From Lachnospiraceae bacterium (GTDB lineage Bacteria > Bacillota > Clostridia > Lachnospirales > Lachnospiraceae): a DNA stretch of 43,406 bases. Below the pieces are notes generated by a model. It was not told where the DNA came from and made no database searches. It worked only from the letters and a program-made list of their open reading frames with translations. The stretch is taken from contig JAFUMV010000058.1 in the NCBI GenBank assembly GCA_017482485.1, positions 1-43,406 of the forward strand, read 5' to 3'. This document shows, in pieces, positions 16,908-24,981 of this stretch. The translations under genes and the position numbers were made by a program. Each line of letters starts with the position of its first letter. The first letter of the stretch is position 1.

Positions 16908-18647
16908 ATGAAAAAAAGATGGAGCAGTCTGATTTTGGTAATGGCGCTGCTTGCCGGTATTTTAAGCGGATGCAGCCAAAAGGAAAGTGCACAGAAAACG
17001 GATGTGCAGGAAAGCACTGTAAGTGTATCGGAAGGGAAAACGTCAATTGAAGATACACAGGCAGGAGAAACGCCAGCAGCCGCCGATGCAGAGGCGGCTG
17101 AAAAGGAAGCAGCTGTCACTGCACAGAATGTGGAAAGCGTGATAACCTACGAAGATGTTGAATTGATTGACGATGCGTACCGCAATTATTATCAGATTTT
17201 CCCGGGCTCCTATTATGACAGTGACGAAGACGGAAACGGGGATCTGCAGGGAATCATACAAAAGCTTGATTATATTGAGGAAATGGGATTTAACGGAATC
17301 TGGCTGACCCCGATTATGCCCTCCCCCTCTTATCATAAATACGATGTGACAGATTATTATGATATTCATCCGACTTTGGGCACGCTGGAAGATTATCAGG
17401 CTCTTCTGGATGCCTGCCATGAAAGAGGAATCCGGCTGATTATCGATATGGTATTTAACCATACCTCCAGTGAGCATCCCTGGTTTACGGAGGCTGTCAG
17501 CTATCTGGAAGGGCTTGAGGATGGAAAAGAGCCGGATCTGACAGAATGTCCTTATGTAGGATATTATCATTTTGTAAAAGATGGCGAGCAGGGAGTCAAC
17601 TGGTATAAGGCGGGAAATTCCGATTACTATTACGAAGGTGTTTTCTGGAGCGGCATGCCGGATCTGGCACTGGAAAATGAAGCTGTCAGAAAAGAATTTG
17701 AAGAGATTGCAAAGTTCTGGCTGGATATGGGAACCGATGGATTCCGCCTGGATGCTGCCAAGGAATATTTCACAGGATATGCACAGAAAAATGTGGATGT
17801 TCTTTCCTGGTTTACCCAATATGTAAAATCGGTTAATCCGGACGCATATCTGGTGGCAGAAGTGTGGGAAGGTCAGGCTGCAATTCAGGAATACTATACC
17901 AGCGGCATTGATTCACTGTTCAATTTTCCGGCGGCAACACAGGATGGTGCGGTGATCAAAACTGCCCGGGGCAGAGTGGAAGTAAAAGAGTTTTTTGAGT
18001 GGATGATCCGACAGAGAGCTGCAGATCTGCAGGCTAAGCCGGATTATGTGGACGCACCTTTTATCAGCAATCACGATACCACAAGAATTTCCGCACACTG
18101 TGTCAATGATGAGGCCGATATGAAATATGCGGCGGGACTTCTGATGATGATGCCCGGTTCTCCTTTTGTTTATTACGGAGAAGAAATCGGCATGAAGAGC
18201 AGCGGAACCAAGGATGAGAACAAGCGCCTTCCGATGTACTGGTCTGCAATAAATGCGGAAGGAATGACAAATCCTCCGGCGGATGCGGACGAGGTAGAAC
18301 AGAAATTTGCATCCTGGGAAGAACAGATGCAGGATCCTTCTTCCATTTTACAATATTATAGAAAGGCTCTGTATATAAGAAACAGCCATCCGGAAATCGC
18401 CCGGGGGGAAATTTCTTTGGTGGAAGGGGAATTTCCTGTTGGGGCAGCAGCGATGCTTCATGACTGGAACGGTGAAAAATGTGTGGTGATTTCCAGCAAC
18501 GCAGAAGAGACTGTGGAAGTGGACCTTGCAGCCTGCGGACTTTCTGAATATGAGCTGAAAGAGAGTCTGACGGTGGGAGAAGAGGAGGTCGTGCTGGAGA
18601 AAAATATATTGAAACTGCCTTCCTGCAGCATTGCGATTTTTAAATAA
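16908..18647 (+). CDS. Extracellular GH13 alpha-amylase-family lipoprotein
   Basis: A 579-residue surface enzyme that should cut alpha-1,4 glucans to feed the adjacent importer. The signal peptide ends in lipobox LSGC (Cys22), followed by a Ser/Ala/Glu-rich tether to about residue 75. The GH13 barrel is intact: region I DMVFNH near 180-185, nucleophile Asp282 in GFRLDAAK, acid/base Glu318 in AEVWE, and Asp390 in SNHDTTR. A calcium-type loop DEDGNGD is at 106-112. A short beta-domain ends the protein. ATG 16908 is preferred to an upstream start at 16782, since it begins the signal peptide and GGAGA lies about seven bases before it. Exact cleavage preference, amylase or neopullulanase, is not decidable here. 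Confidence 0.9.
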   Translation: MKKRWSSLILVMALLAGILSGCSQKESAQKTDVQESTVSVSEGKTSIEDTQAGETPAAADAEAAEKEAAVTAQNVESVITYEDVELIDDAYRNYYQIFPGSYYDSDEDGNGDLQGIIQKLDYIEEMGFNGIWLTPIMPSPSYHKYDVTDYYDIHPTLGTLEDYQALLDACHERGIRLIIDMVFNHTSSEHPWFTEAVSYLEGLEDGKEPDLTECPYVGYYHFVKDGEQGVNWYKAGNSDYYYEGVFWSGMPDLALENEAVRKEFEEIAKFWLDMGTDGFRLDAAKEYFTGYAQKNVDVLSWFTQYVKSVNPDAYLVAEVWEGQAAIQEYYTSGIDSLFNFPAATQDGAVIKTARGRVEVKEFFEWMIRQRAADLQAKPDYVDAPFISNHDTTRISAHCVNDEADMKYAAGLLMMMPGSPFVYYGEEIGMKSSGTKDENKRLPMYWSAINAEGMTNPPADADEVEQKFASWEEQMQDPSSILQYYRKALYIRNSHPEIARGEISLVEGEFPVGAAAMLHDWNGEKCVVISSNAEETVEVDLAACGLSEYELKESLTVGEEEVVLEKNILKLPSCSIAIFK

Positions 18648-18725
18648 GAGATAAAATAACAGTGACAGCTGCCTCCATACAGCAGTCGAAGAGTAAAAAG
18701 CGGGAGATATGCCCATGAAAAGAGA

Positions 18726-20435
18726 TTGATCAGCAGCATTCTGGTGCTGGGATTGCTTTGTGGCTGTGGACAACAGACCGATCCCGGGCAGTACAGCACA
18801 GAGCAGAGTGTATCGGAAATTCCGACAGAGGAAACCGCAGCAATATCAGAGTCAGAGAAGCAGGCGTGGCAGGAAGCGGCAGCCACTCCATACGGAAAAT
18901 ATCCGGAGCTTGTGACTTATACGCTGGGAAAACTGAATGGTTCCAATAATTCGAATATGCCTGAGGGGGATACTTATGAAGATAATGTATATACCCGCTA
19001 TTTGAAAGAGGCGCTGAATATCCAGAATGAAAATATTTTTGAAGAAAACGGAGATCAGTATATCACCAGTGTGGAAATGGCAATTCAGTCAGGCCAGCTG
19101 CCGGATATCATGGTGGTAGAGGATAGGGAAACCTTGATACGGCTGGCGGAAAAGGGACTGATCGCAGATCTGACGGAGTATTTTGAAACCTGCAGCAGTG
19201 ACGGCATTAAGGTGATGTATGACAGCTATAATGTGTCTGCAGTGGATTCTGCGATAATTGACGGAAAACTGATGGCGCTGCCGGAGCCTAATTTCGTGGA
19301 CGGCCCGAATTTTTTCTGGCTGCGCAAAGACTGGCTGGATAAGCTTGGATTAGAGGAGCCTGGGACGATAGAAGATGTGGAGAACATTATTCGGGCTTTC
19401 ATTGAGGAGGATCCGGGAGAAAACGGAAAAGGCAATACAGTCGGGCTGGTGTCCCATTCCAATTTGACCGGTGAAAACGGATATAATTATGAATTTCAGC
19501 TGGATCCTTTATTTTCCTATTTTCAGGCTTATCCCAAACAGTGGTATTACAATGAAAGCGGGGAAGTGGTATATGGCTCCATAGAGCCGCAGGCAAAAGA
19601 AGCGCTGGCCCATTTGCATGAACTGTATGAAGAGGGGGTGCTGGATCCCAACTTCATGCTGCGGAGTATGAGCAATATAGCGGAACTGATTGTGGAAGGC
19701 AAATGCGGATCATTTTTCGGCCCCTGGTGGGCACCGAATAATCCGCTGATGGACGCGAAAGCAGCCGATCCGGATGCTGTCTGGGAACCCTATCTGATTT
19801 CCACCACAGAAGATGGAAAAACCCGTTTTTTTGATCAGAAACCCAGTTACAAATATGTGGTGGTGCGAAAGGACTTTGAACATCCGGAAATTGTCTTTAA
19901 AATGGCCAGCGTGATGTTTGATAAAATGCGCTATGAGGATAAGGAAAATCCTTCGCTTGAAGATTATTTCCAGAGAAATGTGGATTCCACAGCCCGTCCC
20001 ATTTCTATTAATATTGATTACAGCGATGCGCTTTACAAGTGCTACGAGCAGGTGAATGCGGCATTGAATGGTTCGGTTGCGGAAGAGGAACTGCAGATTC
20101 TGGAACATTCTTACTATGTGAAATGCAAGGCATATCTGGAGCATCCGGAGAGTGCAGATGAGGAAGAATGGGCGGCTTATGTTTCCAGAATCAAGGCCTG
20201 TGCCCTGATGGATGCGTCTCGGCTGGAAGTGGTAAGCACGGCTTTTTCCGGAGAAACAAAGACGATGGAGAAGAGCTGGTCCAAGCTGCAGGAACTGGAA
20301 AAGAGAGCATATCTGGAAATGATTTCCGGTGAAAAAGAGCTGGATTATTTCGATACCTTTGTGGAAGAATGGAAATCTGCAGGAGGAGAAACCATTTTGC
20401 AGGAAGTAAAAGAGTCGCTGAAGGCCCGGCAGTAA
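18726..20435 (+). CDS. Large extracellular solute-binding lipoprotein (LplA-like), frameshift at the start
   Basis: About 569 residues: a lipobox LLCGC near the N-terminus, then an extracellular family 1 binding domain of the long LplA/YtcQ type. No permease genes accompany it; it follows the amylase by about 70 bases. The only in-frame start is a TTG at 18726, too far from the GGGAG site at 18702-18706. The properly spaced ATG at 18715 reads MKRD and hits TGA at 18727. One more A in the AAAA run at 18718-18721 would give MKKRLISSILVLGLLCGC, a normal lipoprotein signal. So the gene appears disrupted by a one-base deletion, or the assembly has a homopolymer error. The rest of the frame is intact. 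Confidence 0.75.
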   Translation: MISSILVLGLLCGCGQQTDPGQYSTEQSVSEIPTEETAAISESEKQAWQEAAATPYGKYPELVTYTLGKLNGSNNSNMPEGDTYEDNVYTRYLKEALNIQNENIFEENGDQYITSVEMAIQSGQLPDIMVVEDRETLIRLAEKGLIADLTEYFETCSSDGIKVMYDSYNVSAVDSAIIDGKLMALPEPNFVDGPNFFWLRKDWLDKLGLEEPGTIEDVENIIRAFIEEDPGENGKGNTVGLVSHSNLTGENGYNYEFQLDPLFSYFQAYPKQWYYNESGEVVYGSIEPQAKEALAHLHELYEEGVLDPNFMLRSMSNIAELIVEGKCGSFFGPWWAPNNPLMDAKAADPDAVWEPYLISTTEDGKTRFFDQKPSYKYVVVRKDFEHPEIVFKMASVMFDKMRYEDKENPSLEDYFQRNVDSTARPISINIDYSDALYKCYEQVNAALNGSVAEEELQILEHSYYVKCKAYLEHPESADEEEWAAYVSRIKACALMDASRLEVVSTAFSGETKTMEKSWSKLQELEKRAYLEMISGEKELDYFDTFVEEWKSAGGETILQEVKESLKARQ

Positions 20436-20472
20436 AATAGCTGCGGACATCTGCTTTTGACGGTAAAATTTG

Positions 20473-20513
20473 AAAGCGCCCCGAAACGATGTGAAAGAGT
20501 TTCGGGGCGCTTT
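20473..20513. terminator. Bidirectional terminator between convergent genes
   Basis: AAAGCGCCCCGAAAC (20473-20487) and GTTTCGGGGCGCTTT (20499-20513) form a perfect 15-bp stem with an 11-base loop, with A and T ends. It serves the binding protein gene on the plus strand and the NhaC-family gene on the minus strand. Confidence 0.9.
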
Positions 20514-20540
20514 ACTAATGGGTGTGTCTTTTTTACAATG

Positions 20541-22160
20541 TCATTCTTTTGGCGGTATCTTCCTGATGAGAAGAAGTGCTGCCAGCATCAACATAAGACC
20601 GATCGCAAGACAGATAATGGCGTTCTGGACAAACCCTGCGATGATATAAGTGACAAAGGAAACCGCAGCGCATACAAGCGCGTAAGGCAGCTGCGTGGAA
20701 ACATGATTCACATGATCGCACTGGGCGCCGGCACTGGCCATGATTGTAGTGTCGGAAATCGGGGAACAGTGATCGCCGCAGACAGCGCCGGCCATACATG
20801 CGGAGATGGAAATGATCATCAGGGTTGGGTTGGTATTTTCAAAAACAGCAACAACAATCGGAATCAGGATGCCGAAGGTGCCCCAGGAAGTTCCGGTAGC
20901 AAATGCCAGGAAACAGCCAACCAGGAAAATGATTGCGGGGAGCATGCTCATCAGTCCGCCGGCAGCATTTTTCATAACACCTTCCACAAATTCTGCCGCT
21001 CCGAGGCTGTCTGTCATCGCTTTCAAAGTCCATGCAAAAGTCAGGATCAGGATTGCGGGAACCATGGCCTTAAAGCCTTCCGGAATGCAGCTCATGATCT
21101 CGTGGAAGTTCAATACTTTGCGGAGCAGATACAGAACGATGGTGACCAGCAGTCCGAAAAAGCCGCCCAGCGCGAGCCCTACGGATGCATCGCTTTGAGA
21201 AAAGCTTGTGATAAAATCCACGCCTTCAAAAAATCCGCCGGTATAAATCATGCCGATGACACAGCATACGATCAGGCTGATGATGGGAATCACAAGATCG
21301 ATAACTCTGCCGTTCGTGGTGATCTTATCTGCATGTTCCATGCCTGCATAGGGACGCTCCTGGGTGGTAAAAAGATCCCCTTTTTCGGCAGCATTTTTTT
21401 CATGACGGGCCATGGGACCGAACTCCACTTTCAGGATAACCATGGCAATCATCATGACGATTGTCAAAAGTGCGTAGTAGTTATAGGGAATGGCGCGGAT
21501 AAACAGGGAGAATCCGTCTTCGCCCTCTACAAAGCCTGTGACCGCGGCGGCCCAGGAGGATATCGGAGCAATGATGCAAATCGGTGCGGCGGTGGCATCG
21601 ATCAGATAGGACAGTTTTGCACGGGATACCTTGTGCTTATCGGTGACAGGACGCATGACGCTGCCCACAGTCAGGCAGTTGAAGTAGTCATCGATGAAAA
21701 TAAGTACGCCCAGCGCGATGGTGGCCAGCTGTGCACCCACACGGGTCTTGATTTTGCCGGAAGCCCAGCGGCCAAAAGCAGCGGAACCGCCGGCCTTATT
21801 CATCAGTGCAACGATCGCACCGAGGATGACAAGGAAAATCAGGATGCCCACATTGTAGCTGTCTGAAAGAACTGCAAGAAATCCGTCCTCAAACATGTGA
21901 GATACTGTTCCTTCAAAGGAAAAGCCGGAGTAAAACAGACCGCTTACAAAAATTCCCAAAAACAGGGAACTGTACACTTCCTTGGTGATCAGCGCAAGAG
22001 CGATTGCAATAATCGGAGGAATCAGCGCCCAGAAAGTGGCATACATGGAAGGCACATATTCAGTTTCCCCTTCCGATGCAAAAGCGGTCATGGAACAAAA
22101 AAGCACGCAAAGTGCAATGACAGGCACAGCAGTTTTTATTCTGCGTATCAAGATTTGCAT
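20541..22160 (-). CDS. NhaC-family transporter, predicted lysine transporter (LysW-like)
   Basis: A 539-residue membrane protein with a signal-like first helix and about eleven to twelve further helices. It has NhaC-family hallmarks: FIDDYFNCLTVGSVMRPVTD in the first half and CGDHCSPISDTTI in the second. Automatic annotation would say Na+/H+ antiporter. However, the gene is headed by a lysine riboswitch (22221-22410), and NhaC-type proteins under L-box control have been predicted to be lysine transporters (LysW). Sodium- or proton-coupled lysine movement is therefore the better guess; direction is not proved, although lysine-repressed genes normally make or import lysine. The start ATG at 22158-22160 has GAGAGGGG before it, and this site lies within the riboswitch terminator. 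Confidence 0.88.
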   Translation of the reverse strand: MQILIRRIKTAVPVIALCVLFCSMTAFASEGETEYVPSMYATFWALIPPIIAIALALITKEVYSSLFLGIFVSGLFYSGFSFEGTVSHMFEDGFLAVLSDSYNVGILIFLVILGAIVALMNKAGGSAAFGRWASGKIKTRVGAQLATIALGVLIFIDDYFNCLTVGSVMRPVTDKHKVSRAKLSYLIDATAAPICIIAPISSWAAAVTGFVEGEDGFSLFIRAIPYNYYALLTIVMMIAMVILKVEFGPMARHEKNAAEKGDLFTTQERPYAGMEHADKITTNGRVIDLVIPIISLIVCCVIGMIYTGGFFEGVDFITSFSQSDASVGLALGGFFGLLVTIVLYLLRKVLNFHEIMSCIPEGFKAMVPAILILTFAWTLKAMTDSLGAAEFVEGVMKNAAGGLMSMLPAIIFLVGCFLAFATGTSWGTFGILIPIVVAVFENTNPTLMIISISACMAGAVCGDHCSPISDTTIMASAGAQCDHVNHVSTQLPYALVCAAVSFVTYIIAGFVQNAIICLAIGLMLMLAALLLIRKIPPKE

Positions 22161-22161
22161 T

Positions 22162-22200
22162 AAAAAATCCCCTCTCTAAATTCATTTGGCAGAAGGGGAG
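22162..22200 (-). terminator. Riboswitch-controlled terminator overlapping the ribosome binding site
   Basis: On the minus strand TCCCCTTCT pairs with AGAGGGGA around a 13-base loop and is followed by six T, ending one base before the start codon. The 3' arm contains the GAGAGGGG ribosome binding site, so the hairpin would both stop transcription and hide the site. Its 5' arm CGCGCTCCCC (22195-22204) is complementary to GGAGCG at the 3' end of the aptamer, which gives the antiterminator. Confidence 0.8.
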
Positions 22201-22220
22201 CGCGAAAAAAAGTATTCGAT

Positions 22221-22410
22221 GATAGCGCTCCACAAAGATGATTCATGTCCTGTCTGATCATGAATATCTGTGACAGTACGGCACATGTTCTGTGACGTCC
22301 CAGGAAATGCCGCCGGGCAGCGAACACTCCTTCGGCAGTTGCCCCTTTTGCACGATGCGGCCGCCCGCCTTGCAACCGTGCTACTGATGAAAACCGCGCC
22401 TCTACCCTAC
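22221..22410 (-). promoter_or_regulatory. Lysine riboswitch (L box)
   Basis: Read on the minus strand, the 190-base leader has every lysine aptamer landmark in order: GGTAGAGGCGCG at the 5' end, TCATCAGTA, AAAGGGGCAACTGCCGAAGG, CTGCCCGG, CTGGG, ACTGTCAC, and GTGGAGCGCTATC closing helix P1. These match the B. subtilis lysC leader box for box. With lysine, P1 holds GGAGCGCTATC, the antiterminator cannot form and the downstream terminator stops transcription. Without lysine, GGAGCG pairs with CGCTCC of the terminator arm and the gene is expressed. Confidence 0.95.
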
Positions 22411-22414
22411 ACAG

Positions 22415-22443
22415 GATTTATCATATTTTGAATGGTATGTCAA
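22415..22443 (-). promoter_or_regulatory. Promoter of the riboswitch and NhaC-family gene
   Basis: On the minus strand TTGACA (22443-22438), a 17-base spacer and TAAATC (22420-22415) preceded by TGA, an extended -10. Transcription would begin near 22408, exactly where the aptamer starts. Confidence 0.65.
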
Positions 22444-22488
22444 GAAAAAAACGAAAATCCGGGTGGCGCGCAGAAATGCCATCGGGGA

Positions 22489-22516
22489 TTGACAGCGATC
22501 ATTGGAGTGATATAAT
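22489..22516 (+). promoter_or_regulatory. Consensus sigma-A promoter of feoAB
   Basis: Perfect TTGACA (22489-22494) and perfect TATAAT (22511-22516) with a 16-base spacer. Transcription should start near 22523, within the Fur-type operator. Confidence 0.9.
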
Positions 22517-22521
22517 TTAAA

Positions 22522-22536
22522 TGAAAATCATTTTCA
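22522..22536. promoter_or_regulatory. Fur-type operator of feoAB
   Basis: TGAAAATCATTTTCA is a perfect 7-1-7 inverted repeat, the classic core of Fur boxes. It covers the expected transcription start and would block initiation when Fur carries iron. Confidence 0.85.
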
Positions 22537-22555
22537 ATAAAACGGAGACGAGATT

Positions 22556-22783
22556 ATGACACTGTACGAAGGAGAAAAAGGCAAGAGCTATTCTGTTGGT
22601 GAAATGCAGATGGAAGATGGCCTGATGCGAAGGCTGCATGCTCTGGGAATCAACGAGGGCACATCTGTGAAAATTTTAAACCGCAAGAGAGACGGGGCGC
22701 TGATCATTTATGTCAGAGGCAGCCGGCTGGCGGTAGGAAAACATATTTCCACGAATATTGAAGTAAATGAGGAGGCGGTCTGA
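22556..22783 (+). CDS. feoA: FeoA ferrous iron transport accessory protein
   Basis: A 75-residue cytoplasmic SH3-like protein of the FeoA family. The core reads RRLHALGINEGTSVKIL and ends with a beta-strand GSRLAVGKHISTNI, both typical. FeoA assists FeoB-mediated uptake of ferrous iron. It has a GGAGA ribosome binding site and sits two bases upstream of feoB under an iron-responsive promoter. Length is normal. Confidence 0.93.
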   Translation: MTLYEGEKGKSYSVGEMQMEDGLMRRLHALGINEGTSVKILNRKRDGALIIYVRGSRLAVGKHISTNIEVNEEAV

Positions 22784-22785
22784 TT

Positions 22786-24789
22786 ATGGCAGCTGAGGAC
22801 AGACATGTACATGTAGCCTTTGTGGGCAATCCCAATTGCGGCAAGACTACTCTTTTTAATGCGGTGACAGGGGCAAAGCTGAAGGTGGCAAACTGGCCCG
22901 GTGTAACTGTGGAAAAATTTGAAGGCAACATAGAATATGAAGGATATCAGCTCAAGCTGGTTGACACCCCCGGCATTTATTCTCTCAGCAGTTATACGAT
23001 CGAAGAACTGGTGACGAGAAAATGCGTGCTGGACGATGATATTGAAGTGATTGTCAACGTGGTGGATGCGTCCTCCCTGGAGAGGAATCTTTATCTGACG
23101 CTGCAGCTTCTGGAGCTGGGTAAGCCTGTGATTTTAGCGCTGAACATGATGGACATCGTCAAGGAGCGGGGGCTGGAAATTGATCTGCATCGTTTGCCGG
23201 AGATGCTTGGAGACATACCGGTAGTGCCTGTATCTGCCGCAAAGCGTACCGGACTGGATATTCTTTTGCATGCGGTGGTACATCATTATGTGGAAGGTCC
23301 TAAAAAGGATGTTATGGATTATGGGCCGGAGATCGAAGAGAAGCTTCAAAAGCTTGAGAAAATGATGGAAAGTCGTTATCCGACCCATTCCATGGTGCGC
23401 TGGCACGCGATCAAGCTTCTGGAGCATGATGAAGAGGTGACCAATGATCATCCCCTGGAAGTGGGCGATGTGGCAGAGCACTGCTATGAAAAGGAAATCA
23501 TTCAGAAGAAATATCAGTACATAGAAGAGATTGTAAAAGAGACCCTTTTTCATAGGGAAAGTAAAGCAGCGCAGACCGATAAGGTGGACAGCCTGCTGAC
23601 CCATCCGATCTGGGGTGTGCCATGCTTTTTAGGCATCATGGCGCTGGTGTTTTTCATGACCTTTACGGTAGGCGATTATCTGAAAGGCTATTTTGAGATC
23701 GTTTTGGAATGGATATCTGAAGGTGCCGGAATGCTGCTGACTTCCCTGCATACATCAGATTGGCTCATATCCCTGGTGGTGGATGGAATTATAGCCGGCG
23801 TTGGCGGTATTTTGACGTTTTTGCCCAATATTTTCATTCTGTTTCTGGCGCTGGGCATTCTGGAAGATTCCGGTTACATGTCCCGGGTGGCATATGTGAT
23901 GGATGGCATTATGGGAAAAGTCGGACTGTCCGGACGTGCATTTTTACCCATGATTCTGGGTTTTGGCTGTACCGTGCCCGCTATTATGGCGACCAGAGCC
24001 CTGGAAACAGAGCATGACAGAAAGAAAGTCATGATCATCACACCGTTTATGTCCTGTTCGGCAAGACTTCCGGTATATGTGCTGTTTTCCGACATGTTTT
24101 TCCCGGAAAATCCGACCATTCCGGCATTTTCCATGTACCTGATCGGTCTTGTGGCCGCAATTTTGGTTGCCATGGTGATCAACCGTCTGGAAAAGGGAAA
24201 AGTGAACGATTCTCTGCTCATTGAGCTGCCTGAATACAAGCTGCCAAACGCAAGAGTAATCCGGACATATGTGTGGAATAAGTTAAAAGACTATCTGACA
24301 AAAGCCGGAACCACAATTTTCATCGCTTCTATTGCCGTCTGGTTTGTTTTAAACTTTGGACCTCAGGGAATGGTGGAAGATGCCACGAACAGCTTCGGCG
24401 CCGCCATCGGACGCTTCCTTGTCCCCGTTCTGGTGCCGGCAGGCCTTGGCATGTGGCAGGTTGTCGTTGCACTGATTTCCGGTATTTCCGCAAAAGAAGT
24501 GGTGGTATCCAGCTTTGCGGTACTCTTTGGCGTATCCAATGCCAATTCGGCAGCAGGTATGCAGACCATCATTGACAACATCCATCAGACCAATCCGGAA
24601 TTCGGCGCATTAAATGCTTTCTGCCTGATGCTGTTCGTTCTTTTGTACGTGCCCTGCGCAGCTACCATCGGCACCATCAAAAAAGAAAGCCGCTCCTGGA
24701 AGTTTACCCTGGGCCTCATGGCCTTCGAAATCCTCTTCGCCTGGGCCGTCTGTGTCCTCGTCTTCCAGATTGGATCCCTGTTTCTCTGA
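22786..24789 (+). CDS. feoB: FeoB ferrous iron transporter
   Basis: A 667-residue membrane GTPase that imports Fe(II). The N-terminal G domain has G1 GNPNCGKTT (14-22), G3 DTPG (60-63) and G4 NMMD (120-123). A helical linker follows to about residue 270. The membrane domain then contains two Gate regions, including GYMSRVAYVMD near 364 and the FGCTVPAIMATR motif, and a second half-repeat with ISAKEVVVSS. Cys residues in the GCTVP motif are conserved in FeoB. GAGGAGG precedes the ATG. Length is at the short end of the family, without a C-terminal FeoC-like extension. Confidence 0.96.
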   Translation: MAAEDRHVHVAFVGNPNCGKTTLFNAVTGAKLKVANWPGVTVEKFEGNIEYEGYQLKLVDTPGIYSLSSYTIEELVTRKCVLDDDIEVIVNVVDASSLERNLYLTLQLLELGKPVILALNMMDIVKERGLEIDLHRLPEMLGDIPVVPVSAAKRTGLDILLHAVVHHYVEGPKKDVMDYGPEIEEKLQKLEKMMESRYPTHSMVRWHAIKLLEHDEEVTNDHPLEVGDVAEHCYEKEIIQKKYQYIEEIVKETLFHRESKAAQTDKVDSLLTHPIWGVPCFLGIMALVFFMTFTVGDYLKGYFEIVLEWISEGAGMLLTSLHTSDWLISLVVDGIIAGVGGILTFLPNIFILFLALGILEDSGYMSRVAYVMDGIMGKVGLSGRAFLPMILGFGCTVPAIMATRALETEHDRKKVMIITPFMSCSARLPVYVLFSDMFFPENPTIPAFSMYLIGLVAAILVAMVINRLEKGKVNDSLLIELPEYKLPNARVIRTYVWNKLKDYLTKAGTTIFIASIAVWFVLNFGPQGMVEDATNSFGAAIGRFLVPVLVPAGLGMWQVVVALISGISAKEVVVSSFAVLFGVSNANSAAGMQTIIDNIHQTNPEFGALNAFCLMLFVLLYVPCAATIGTIKKESRSWKFTLGLMAFEILFAWAVCVLVFQIGSLFL

Positions 24790-24802
24790 TTTTTGAATAA
24801 AT

Positions 24803-24845
24803 GCAGACAGCGCACCTGGTTGAAACAATGGTGCGCTGTCTGTGC
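24803..24845 (+). terminator. Hairpin after feoB, weak terminator
   Basis: GCAGACAGCGCACC (24803-24816) pairs with GGTGCGCTGTCTGT (24830-24843), about 14 bp with a 13-base loop. There is no T-run on the plus strand, so termination may be partial or the hairpin may only protect the mRNA end. Confidence 0.5.
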
Positions 24846-24981
24846 GTCCGGGTTATGTCTTTCAAAGAAAAGGACTTGATTTCTGGGGTGGTTTATGTAA
24901 AAATAGGATAGCGGCAAAGCGTGGTTAATAGGTGAGAAAAATGGTACATGTGCCGCAATTTTTTTATGAGGATAAGAACTT

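Noticed and set aside
20457-21866. Long plus-strand open frame (469 codons) opposite the NhaC-family gene
   Set aside because: It is rich in Cys, His, Gln and Asp without any family motif, lies fully antisense to a gene with clear membrane helices and conserved motifs, and runs through the bidirectional terminator at 20473-20513.
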